From Bacteroidales bacterium (GTDB taxonomy: Bacteria; Bacteroidota; Bacteroidia; Bacteroidales; JAADJA01): a stretch of 39,322 bases of DNA. Location of the stretch: positions 1-39,322 of the forward strand of contig JAIOZL010000044.1 in assembly GCA_021740645.1 (NCBI GenBank). Reading direction: 5' to 3'. Made by a program: the position numbers and the translations under genes. The first letter of the stretch is position 1; each line of letters opens with the position of its first letter. Below are positions 1 through 8,300 of this stretch, one piece after another. The notes below the pieces were generated by a model. The model had not been told where the DNA came from, ran no database searches, and was given only the letters and a program-made list of their open reading frames with translations.

Positions 1-123
1 TATTTTAATGAATTTTGTTATCGGATTAACCGCTCACAAAACAAAGAAACTATCTTTAATAATTTGATCAGAAGAATGGTTGCTGCCGACAATATTACGC
101 ATCAGCAATTAATAAGCAGCTAA
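1..123 (+). mobile_element. 3' end of an IS1595-family (ISXO2-like) transposase, partial
   Basis: Frame 1 is open from the window edge to the TAA at 121-123 and encodes about 40 residues. It begins YFNEFCYRINRS and continues with a KETIFNNLIRRMV-like segment. The aromatic-x-E-F/Y-C/V-x-R-x-N-R pattern followed by a short hydrophobic helix is what I know from the C-terminus of ISXO2-like DDE transposases (IS1595 family). Only the tail is visible, so the catalytic residues lie outside the window. I find no terminal inverted repeat after the stop, and GAF-like coding sequence of the next gene begins almost at once, so the insertion-sequence end may have been lost by deletion. The family call rests on a short segment. 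Confidence 0.65.
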
Positions 124-296
124 ATGATGACCTCTATAAATCTTTTTATAAACGATTAAGTAAAGTCCTTGGTTTTGATATTAAAAACCTCTCAGGTGAA
201 GTTAATGAAATTATTATTAAAGAATTTGAGGTATCTAAATTAATAAAACTTAGTGATGACCTATCATACTGGACACATGGTAAAATATCTCCCACG
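124..296 (+). pseudogene. Remnant of a GAF domain, in frame with the downstream PAS gene
   Basis: The frame of the PAS protein stays open upstream of its first possible start (GTG 297) back to a stop at 60-62. From about base 165 it reads like the middle of a Bacteroidota GAF domain: VLGFDIKNLSGEV, then a charged segment, then KLIKLSDDLSYWTHGKI. No ATG, GTG or TTG codon occurs in this frame between 63 and 296. I read this as the surviving part of a longer sensor gene whose 5' end was lost at the junction with the transposase. The exact junction, somewhere in 124-165, cannot be fixed from this sequence. Confidence 0.5.
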
Positions 297-1436
297 GTGG
301 TCTATAATATAAAAAAGCTCTTGAAATATCAGGATATATACAACGTTTATTTTCATAGTGACAACATATCATACGGTAGTATTACAATCATAACATTTAA
401 TAATTCTCCTTCTATTGACAGTGAATTAATCGAAGCATTTATTGCCCAGGTTACAGTATTTATTCAAAAACAACACTCCCAGAAGAAGTTAAAAAAGAGC
501 GACGAGAGATACCGTACATTATTTGAGAATTCAAGTGATCCAAACCTCATTATTGATAATGAAGTTTTTATCGAATGTAACCAGGCTACAATAGATTATC
601 TTGGATATGATGATATGAACGATGTAATTGGCAAGAAGCCCTGGGAACATTCTCCAGAAATACAACCTGATAATATTCCGTCTGAAAAAAAAGCCAAACA
701 AATGATTAAGGAAGCGATTATAAAAGGAAATAATCGGTTCGAATGGGTACACCTCCATGCCGATGGTTCTCATTTGTGGGTTGATGTAATGCTGACTTAT
801 ATTCCTTCAGTAGACAGAATATATACCATTTGGAGAGACATAAGTAAACAGAAAGCCTCAGAAATCAAACTTAAAGAAAGTGAAGAGCAACTAAAACTCG
901 CACTATTTAGTGCTCATGAGGGCATGTGGGAATGGAGACTAGAGACTAATGCTATTAGTTTTGACAAAAATGCCCAAAGAATGCTTGGTTTTTCAGAAGG
1001 GGATTTTAAGCCCGAAGCCGATTTTGTTCTTGATCTGATTCATCCGGAAGACAAAGAGGAGGCGTTAAATACAATAAGGCAATATTTTAAAGGAATGATT
1101 GATCATTACAGCAATGAATATCGTTTGCGAAAAAAAAATGGTAAATACATTTGGGTATGGTCGGTTGGAAAAATTACTAGTTGGAATAAAAACGGAGACC
1201 CAAACAGGTTTATCGGCGTCCTACGTGATATTAATGAAAAAAAGAAAACAGAAAAGGAGCTGCAGGTTTATCGAAATCAATTGGAAGAACTGGTTAATAA
1301 AAGAACAGCAGAACTTGAAAAAAAGAATCAGGAATTGGAAAGGTTCAACCATCTTTTTGTGGGTCGTGAATTCAGGATTAAGGAGTTAAGAGATAAAATC
1401 AAGATGCTGGAAGAACAAATTTCTAATAAAAAATAA
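297..1436 (+). CDS. 5'-truncated GAF-PAS-PAS sensory protein without a kinase domain
   Basis: Residues 1-60 are the end of a GAF-like domain (ISYGSITIITFNNSP, then a helix). Residues about 66-190 form a PAS domain with its PAC motif (ERYRTLFENSSDPNLIID, then GSHLWVDVMLTYI). Residues about 196-320 form a second PAS domain of the PAS_3 type (GMWEWRLETN, RMLGFSEGDF, YRLRKKNGKYIWVWS, RFIGVLRDIN). The last 60 residues are a coiled coil ending in LFVGREFRIKELRDK, a tail I recognise from PAS proteins of this phylum that stop without a histidine kinase. Such proteins are thought to sense small ligands or redox state and act through partners. The GTG start at 297 lies inside the GAF domain and is probably not a natural start, so the gene may be non-functional. 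Confidence 0.6.
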   Translation: MVYNIKKLLKYQDIYNVYFHSDNISYGSITIITFNNSPSIDSELIEAFIAQVTVFIQKQHSQKKLKKSDERYRTLFENSSDPNLIIDNEVFIECNQATIDYLGYDDMNDVIGKKPWEHSPEIQPDNIPSEKKAKQMIKEAIIKGNNRFEWVHLHADGSHLWVDVMLTYIPSVDRIYTIWRDISKQKASEIKLKESEEQLKLALFSAHEGMWEWRLETNAISFDKNAQRMLGFSEGDFKPEADFVLDLIHPEDKEEALNTIRQYFKGMIDHYSNEYRLRKKNGKYIWVWSVGKITSWNKNGDPNRFIGVLRDINEKKKTEKELQVYRNQLEELVNKRTAELEKKNQELERFNHLFVGREFRIKELRDKIKMLEEQISNKK

Positions 1437-1505
1437 TAAATGCGTGGTTCTTATAATTAGTTACTTTTACTCAACCCAATAAATTAAATCTAAGTAAAAA
1501 AAGAA

Positions 1506-1949
1506 TTAGTGCAGTTCAAGAATTTGAGATCGAATGCCATTAACCACAAAACTTTCATTTTTCTTTAAACCCTCCATTGCCCTGTAAACTGGCACTTGTG
1601 GAGATATTACAAAATATTGTTCTCCGCCTACTTCAATTTTACCCAAACCAGTTGAAACAAAAAGCTTTTGTTTATCCGTAATTACCACAGAACCAAATTC
1701 GACTTTCTCAGATATTTTTCCCGGCTTAACTTTTTCAAGAACTTCTATTTGCTGATCTAATTTAACTATTTGCTGAGCAAACATATCGCGCTTCCTGAGC
1801 AATTGAGTCCTATATGAATCATAACGGTCCTTTGGAGCACCGTATTCATTTGCACTTTTTTGGGCCTCCTCCATTTCAAGCTGCAAACCTTTCCGCATTT
1901 CAAGAAGATGGGTTTTACATTTCGAAAGTATTTTTTCCTTTAATTCCAT
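1506..1949 (-). CDS. GreA/GreB-like small coiled-coil protein
   Basis: The product has 147 residues. Residues 1-75 are charged and predicted helical, like the antiparallel coiled coil of Gre factors (EMEEAQKSANEYGAPKDRYD, then RKRDMFAQQIVKLDQQIEVL). Residues 80-147 are beta-rich, with ISPQVPVYRAMEGLKKNESF resembling the GreA C-terminal segment in which ISP is followed by a hydrophobic helix and a KxGD-like turn. Similar short proteins are common in Bacteroidota and are often mislabelled as 3-oxoacyl-ACP synthases. Gre factors rescue backtracked RNA polymerase by inserting an acidic coiled-coil tip, but I cannot show that this protein binds polymerase. A -7 element sits 20 bases upstream. The gene is convergent with the PAS gene (69-base gap). 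Confidence 0.6.
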   Translation of the reverse strand: MELKEKILSKCKTHLLEMRKGLQLEMEEAQKSANEYGAPKDRYDSYRTQLLRKRDMFAQQIVKLDQQIEVLEKVKPGKISEKVEFGSVVITDKQKLFVSTGLGKIEVGGEQYFVISPQVPVYRAMEGLKKNESFVVNGIRSQILELH

Positions 1950-1969
1950 GGCCCTATAGTTTGGAGGGA

Positions 1970-1977
1970 CAAAAATA
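1970..1977 (-). promoter_or_regulatory. Bacteroidota -7 promoter element for the GreA-like gene
   Basis: The minus strand reads TATTTTTG, a full match to TAnnTTTG. It lies 20 bases upstream of the ATG at 1949. I do not see a convincing -33 TTG at the usual distance. Confidence 0.45.
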
Positions 1978-2158
1978 CATATACAATTTTTATTTATGTA
2001 TACTTTACCCGCATGTTTCTTTTAGCATTTTCAACATTCGTTAATAAGCATTAACAAAAAACATTACAGATTATGCACCTTCATAGTGGATAAATTAATG
2101 AGACAATCTGTAACATTTCTAAATCTGAATAGTCAAATAAATATCAAATAATCTTAGC

Positions 2159-4528
2159 ATGTTAAAAAACTATTTAACCACCGCTATGCGGCAATTGATC
2201 CGCCAAAAAGGCTTTACGATTATAAATATTACCGGTCTTGCTATAGGAATGGCACTAGCAATACTAATCTATCTGTGGGTGCTGCATGAACTCAGTTTTG
2301 ACAAATACAATCAGAAAGCAGAGAATATCTACCGTTTGGTCCAAACTCAACATTATGCATCCGGGCCGTTAACTACCGTATCTATGCCAGGACCCATTGC
2401 TAAAGATATTCGTGATGAAATTCCAGAAATAATTAACTCTTTTAGATTTTACAATCAAACGGTTACCGCTAATTATAAGGATAAGACATTTACTGAAGAA
2501 ATACTGCTCGCAGATCCACAATTATTTGAAATGTTAGATTTTGTCTTTACCTCAGGCAACCCTAATAAGGCTTTAAATGAATTGAACTCGATGGTTATTT
2601 CAGAAGAAATGGCTGAAAAGTTATTTGATAAAAAAGATCCCATAGGTGAAATCGTAAGGATCAATAATGAATGGCAATTTAAAGTAACAGCAATTATTGA
2701 AAAAATTCCCGAAAATTCCTCCCTCAAATTTGATATGTGTATCCCATTTGAAAATCTTGAGCAAATGGGTTACAAACTGGACCAGTATGGTTGGAATTCC
2801 TTTTACGTTTATGTCGAACTTTCCGCCAGCGCTGATCCCGTCGCACTGAATAGCAAAATAAAAAAGTACCTTCAAAATAAATCAAACGCTGAAAATCTGG
2901 AAAGTGGAGACACTGAGAATAAAGCTGACATCGATTTATTTCTATTTCCTCTGAGCAAAATGCATTTATATTCATACCGGGATGATAATGGGCCAATACA
3001 GTTCATATATATTTTTTCTGCCATTGCTATTTTTATTTTGCTGATCGCATGTATTAATTTTATGAACCTGGCCACAGCACGATCAGCGAAACGTGCCAGG
3101 GAGATTTCAATCCGCAAATCTGTGGGTGCTGATCGCAAAAACCTTATCACCCAATTTCTGGGTGAATCTATCCTGATTTCTTTCTTTGCCTTGTTGTTGG
3201 CTCTTTTTATTGTTTGGGCTCTTCTTCCCTATTTTAATATTCTTGTAGAGAAAGAATTAGTGCTTAATCTGTTAAACTTAAAATTTTTGTTTCTGCTCAT
3301 TGGCGTAACGCTATTAGTTGGTTTTCTTGCCGGCAGTTATCCAGCTTTGTATTTATCAGCTTTCAACCCCGTAAAAACAGTACAATCGACGAAGGGAAAA
3401 GCAAAAGGGACCTTTTATTTCAGACGGACTCTTGTGGTATTTCAGTTTGTATTGTCGGTTGGATTGATAATAAGTACAATCGCTATAAACAGGCAATTGG
3501 ACTACTTATACAACAATAAAACGGGAATGGACATGCTAGACGTAATGCAATTTACATTAAGAGGAAGTGCTTCAGAAAAATATGACATTCTCAAAAACCA
3601 TTTATTATCCAATCCAAAGGTAAAGCATGTGACACGAAGCAACGCCATTCCATTTTATATAGGCAGTAACAGTGGCGGCATTGAATGGGAAGGAAAAGAT
3701 ACCGAAGATGACATCATTGTCGGTTTTACATTTACCGATACAGATTATATTGAAACATTGGGAATGAAAATGGCCGATGGGCGGTATTTTTCAATGGATA
3801 TACAATCAGATACCGCTGCTGTTGTTATTAACGAAAAAGCAGCCAAAGCTTTTGGGTTGGAAAATCCAGTTGGCAAATGGCTAAGTTGGGGTGATTCGAA
3901 ATTTAATATTATTGGAGTGGTAAAAGATTTTAATCATTTACCAATGCAAATGGGAATTGATCCTTTAACCATGTTTTATGAACCAAATCGTTGCAGACAG
4001 GTATTCATTAAAATAAATGGAGAAGATAAAGCTTCGATCAGCCAGGAAATTGGTGAAATATGGGAATCAAACTCACCTGAATTTCCTTTTGAACCAAAAT
4101 TTTTAAAAGATATTTATGAGTCCACCTATACTGATGAAGCCAGGTTGATAAAAATCATTGGATATTTTGCACTCGTGGCAATTTTTATTTCATGCCTTGG
4201 CTTATTTGCCCTTTCTACCTATATTGCTGAGCAAAGGACCAAGGAAATCGGGATTAGAAAAATTCTTGGAGCAAAAACCATTTCTATTGTTTCCCTGGTT
4301 TCGAAAGAATTTGTGATTTGGGTTATTGTTTCAAATGTAATTGCCTGGCCCATCACCTGGTTGGCGCTTAAAAACTGGTTGGATGATTATACTTATCATA
4401 CTAAATTAAGTGCTGATATCTTCGCCCTGGCTTTACTTATTTCAATAATTATTGCCTTAATTACGGTCACCTACCAATCCGTTGCCTCTTCACTAAAAAA
4501 ACCAGTAGATGCAATAAAATATGAATAA
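2159..4528 (+). CDS. FtsX/MacB-type ABC transporter permease
   Basis: This is a 789-residue membrane protein with two copies of the MacB periplasmic core plus FtsX permease unit. A first membrane helix is at about 20-42 (GLAIGMALAILIYLWVL). A periplasmic domain follows to about 280, then an FtsX domain with helices near 285-305, 333-360 and 375-400, including the cytoplasmic REISIRKSVGA motif. A helix at about 428-447 opens the second unit, whose periplasmic domain contains GRYFSMD and IIGVVKDFNH. Its FtsX domain (helices near 670-690, 720-740, 758-778) carries KEIGIRKILGA. Proteins of this type work with a separate ATPase in efflux, lipoprotein handling or cell-envelope signalling. No ATPase gene adjoins, so the substrate is unknown. 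The ATG at 2159 starts the typical MLKNYLTTAMRQLIRQKGFT opening. I see no TAnnTTTG upstream. Confidence 0.9.
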   Translation: MLKNYLTTAMRQLIRQKGFTIINITGLAIGMALAILIYLWVLHELSFDKYNQKAENIYRLVQTQHYASGPLTTVSMPGPIAKDIRDEIPEIINSFRFYNQTVTANYKDKTFTEEILLADPQLFEMLDFVFTSGNPNKALNELNSMVISEEMAEKLFDKKDPIGEIVRINNEWQFKVTAIIEKIPENSSLKFDMCIPFENLEQMGYKLDQYGWNSFYVYVELSASADPVALNSKIKKYLQNKSNAENLESGDTENKADIDLFLFPLSKMHLYSYRDDNGPIQFIYIFSAIAIFILLIACINFMNLATARSAKRAREISIRKSVGADRKNLITQFLGESILISFFALLLALFIVWALLPYFNILVEKELVLNLLNLKFLFLLIGVTLLVGFLAGSYPALYLSAFNPVKTVQSTKGKAKGTFYFRRTLVVFQFVLSVGLIISTIAINRQLDYLYNNKTGMDMLDVMQFTLRGSASEKYDILKNHLLSNPKVKHVTRSNAIPFYIGSNSGGIEWEGKDTEDDIIVGFTFTDTDYIETLGMKMADGRYFSMDIQSDTAAVVINEKAAKAFGLENPVGKWLSWGDSKFNIIGVVKDFNHLPMQMGIDPLTMFYEPNRCRQVFIKINGEDKASISQEIGEIWESNSPEFPFEPKFLKDIYESTYTDEARLIKIIGYFALVAIFISCLGLFALSTYIAEQRTKEIGIRKILGAKTISIVSLVSKEFVIWVIVSNVIAWPITWLALKNWLDDYTYHTKLSADIFALALLISIIIALITVTYQSVASSLKKPVDAIKYE

Positions 4529-4642
4529 CTGAAAAATTTATTCATAGATTCTGATTTTATTTTCTTGAAAAAATTTTGAACAAGAGAAAACCTATCCTGT
4601 TAATTGACTGATGATATTCAAACTGGTAAAATTCTATTTTTA

Positions 4643-4650
4643 TATCTTTG
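4643..4650 (+). promoter_or_regulatory. -7 promoter element for the peroxiredoxin gene
   Basis: TATCTTTG matches TAnnTTTG. It lies 44 bases before the ATG at 4694, in an AT-rich leader. No clear -33 TTG lies at 19-21 bases; the nearest TTG (4604) is too far away. Confidence 0.45.
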
Positions 4651-4693
4651 CAAAAAATAAATACAATAATCATTAATCATTAAAAATAAAAAA

Positions 4694-5329
4694 ATGGGAG
4701 TATTAGTTGGAAAAAAAGCGCCTTTATTTGAGGCCGACGCTGTAATAAACGGGAATGAATTTGTCGAAAAATTCTCTCTCGAACAATTCATCGGAAAAAA
4801 ATATGTATTATTCTTCTTCTATCCTGAAGACTTCACTTTTGTTTGCCCAACTGAAATTCTTGCTTTTCAAAAAAGAATAGAAGAGTTTGAAAAAAGGGAT
4901 GTGGTAGTAGTAGGATGCTCTGTAGATTCTGTTCATGCACATTGGACATGGCTAAATACAGAATTGAAGGATGGTGGAATAAAAGGTGTGAAGTATCCAT
5001 TAGTAGCCGATAACTCAAAAACAATTGCTGAGAATTATGATGTACTGGCAGGTGAATACGATTATGACGAAGAAACTGACCTTTCAGTATTTGACGGAGA
5101 TCCAAGGGCTTACCGTGGATTATTTCTTATCGATAAGCAAGGGGTAGTTCGGCACCAGGTTGTAAATGATATGCCACTGGGCCGAAGTGTAGATGAAGCC
5201 ATTCGTATTATTGATGCACTTCAGTTTCATGAGGAGCACGGGGAAGTTTGTCCTGCAGACTGGAAACCGGGAGATGATGCAATGAGTGAAACTGCAGAAA
5301 GTGTTGCAAAATATTTAGCCTCACATTAA
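4694..5329 (+). CDS. Typical 2-Cys peroxiredoxin (AhpC/Prx1 family)
   Basis: This thiol peroxidase of the cytoplasm reduces H2O2 and organic peroxides. The peroxidatic cysteine is C51 in DFTFVCPTE. The resolving cysteine is near residue 186 in GEVCPADW. The product has 211 residues. Between YDVLAGEYDY and the RAYRGLFLIDK strand it has about 10-17 residues more than the classic AhpC loop, an acidic segment I have seen in other Bacteroidota homologues. The GGLG and YF motifs that make eukaryotic Prx sensitive to over-oxidation are absent, so a robust enzyme is expected. The gene stands alone, with its own -7 element and a strong terminator. No AhpF gene is nearby, so the reductant is probably thioredoxin or a distant AhpF. 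Confidence 0.93.
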   Translation: MGVLVGKKAPLFEADAVINGNEFVEKFSLEQFIGKKYVLFFFYPEDFTFVCPTEILAFQKRIEEFEKRDVVVVGCSVDSVHAHWTWLNTELKDGGIKGVKYPLVADNSKTIAENYDVLAGEYDYDEETDLSVFDGDPRAYRGLFLIDKQGVVRHQVVNDMPLGRSVDEAIRIIDALQFHEEHGEVCPADWKPGDDAMSETAESVAKYLASH

Positions 5330-5340
5330 GACCAAATATA

Positions 5341-5367
5341 AAAGGCGGTTAACCACCGCCTTTTTTT
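5341..5367. terminator. Bidirectional rho-independent terminator
   Basis: A perfect 9-bp stem, AAAGGCGGT (5341-5349) with ACCGCCTTT (5355-5363), has a 5-base loop and is followed by T residues to 5367. On the minus strand the same stem is followed by a T-rich TTTTATATTT-like tract. It lies between the stop of the peroxiredoxin and the stop of the convergent adhesin gene at 5366, so it can end both transcripts. Confidence 0.85.
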
Positions 5368-8300
5368 ATCTAAGCAGGCTAATGTTCCCGCTTTCTATTT
5401 TACTTTGCCCGTCGGCAAAAAGCACTTTAATTACCCATGTATACACCCCAACAGGTAATTCTGATCCTACATTATACTTTTTACCATTCCAATTCTCTTC
5501 AGGATTATTTGTTGCAAATACCTGGTCGCCATAACGGTTGTAAATACTAATATCATAGGATGTAAAATCAGATCCTAATATCCTCACTTCAAACTCATCA
5601 TTGTAGGTATCACCATTGTCAGGAGAAAAAGCATTTGGAACAAAAATACCTGTGGGAATTTCAACAAAGATCGATTTTTCCAATTCGCAGCCTCTGGAAT
5701 CAGACAATTCTACGAAATAATCGCCGCCGGTAAGAGGGCCAATAGAAAGAGACGTATTGCCATCTTCCCAGAAAATATCATAAGGTTCAGTACCACCGGA
5801 AGGAATTACATTTAGTATACCCCACCCATGTTCATCATAAGTAACTTCATGATCAAGTAATAATTCATCAGGTTGGTCAATAAATATTTCATTCATATAA
5901 TAGCAACCAAGGTCGTCCATAATAGTAAGTTGATACAATCCGGAGTTCAGAGATTCAAGGTTGGTTTGGTTGCTGTAGGAAAACTCATTCAACACCCACT
6001 GATAATCAATATAATTGCCCGTCCCGCCACCAATATCAGATACTTCGATGGATCCCGAATTATCGTTGTAACAAATTAAATCCGTACCTGTTAAGGTAAA
6101 ATCAATTTTTTCCAATTCATTAATTTCGATTGTGAGGAGATCAGAAGGACAAGAGTTTATATCTGTTATATCAATGTTATATATTCCTGGCTCAAGGTTA
6201 TTTTGGTAAGAAACACTGGCTGCATTTGACCATTCATAAAAATAAGGTTCAGTACCCCCTGAAGGTGTAAGTAGTATTTCTCCGTTATTCTTCTCAAAAC
6301 AAGAGTTTTTTGAGTCAAATCCAACCGTAAGCTGATCAGGTTCAGTCAACTCAATAGTTCCAATTGAACCACATCCTGTCGAATCAATAATGGTATAATT
6401 GTATTCACCTGCTGCAAGATTATATAAATTTTGTTCATCAGAATAAAAGCTATTGTTATAAAGCCAGGTATAAGTGATGGGTTCGTACCCATTTTCAGGA
6501 TTTAACTCTATATATCCATTGGTATATCCATTGCAGCTGATATTAGCTGAGTCGTAAGAGTAAGCAAAATGGCAGTTCACAGTAAGGGTATCCCCCTTAT
6601 AACATCCTTCACCCAGGTCATAGTAAACAATTAATGAATATACTCCATTCCCAACCACCATAATACATGAATCAGTACTTATAGTATCCCCGGTGAGAAG
6701 ATCAACCCATGTATACACTGAAGAAGAATGACCGTTAAAATTTTGAGCGCATAAATATATTGTATCTCCCTCCAGAATGGATGTATCATTACCTAATTCA
6801 TATTGGTAAGGATTTTCATGAAAAATCCAACCTTCATTGGATTCATTAATATTCTCGCTGAATTGCCCGGCATCAAATATAGCGTTTCCTAATGCTGATA
6901 TATTTTGCATTTCTATAAAATCCCCAAACACTGAGCCGGTATCCTTTTCAATGACAGCGAATGCAGTTTCGGATGAGTATAAATAGATGGACTGACAGTC
7001 GTTACCTAGAATCCGTAATGAATCGTTAATCGTTTGTGTGACGTTACTTTCTAACTTATAAGAAAATCCCGGGGTAAACAAAAGTGTATCAAATGCATTA
7101 TAGCCCGAAAGTTCGCCATCCTGTCTAAACTCAGTATAAATATAGCTTCCGCTCCCATTTATTATTCCCGTAGAATCAAACATGACCAAAGAAGCGGAAT
7201 CATTCCCGTAAATTTCTCCATATCCCATGAACAATAAACTATCTATTACAAATACATTTTTATTTGTTTCTGCTGGATGATTTATATTTCCACTTTTATT
7301 AAAAATCACATCATCGGCTATAACAAATGAACTTTTTCCCTGTAAGCTACCATCAACAGAAAAATATATATCATTGAACAGGCAGGAATCTGTTGAATTT
7401 ATCTCAGCAATTTGTGGAATATCATCAGAATTAAGTACCAGGTTATGATAATTGATAAGATTGCCATAAGTATGCTTAAACATACCCGAGTCAATTCTGA
7501 TGACGGATTGATTTTCAGGCATACTTAAATTATATCCTCTTACCTCCCAGGTTAAACAAACATTTACCAGAGAGGAATCAAGTTTCAATATCCTTTGTGC
7601 TGAACTATTCGAATAAAAGGCGTAAGACCTAAGGGTATAACCATCAGTATTCAAATTCCCATAATTATAATAGATGATATTTTTACAACTTACATCAGCT
7701 CCAAGGTCAAGAGTATCAAGCAATGTCCATTCACCTCCTGGGCCGTTGAAGTAGACATTGTTATTTATATTATGGAGCTTATTTCCAGCCGTTTCAATAA
7801 CCTCTCCTGTATTTCTCGATTCAAAATAAATATAGCCCGGGAAACTAAAATTCATTGCCTGGCTTAACCATAAAGATCCAAAAACATGAAGGTAGGTGCC
7901 TGCATAGCTACCGTAAAACTCTGGTTCAAACAGGGCATTTGTCCAATCCAAATTCCCGGCAAATGCATTATTCCCATTAATACTAACTTTTTGATCAATG
8001 GCATCAAACGACAAATTGTCAAAAATAACTGTATCATAAGGTGTTGGGACACACTCTCCTCCTGGACCACCCGAAATCAGTGACCAATGTTCAGGATCTT
8101 CCCAATCGCCGGTACCACCGACCCAATATAATTTTCCAGGTGCTGCATTATAAATCGTGTCCCAGCCTGTATTGTTCCCCACATTATTTGAATTATAAGC
8201 CACGAAGTAAGCATCTCCAATTGTATGAATATCTTGAATAGCAGTATACTCAACTGATAGAGTGTCCTCTGCCTTACTTATATATGCTGCGTTTCCTGGA

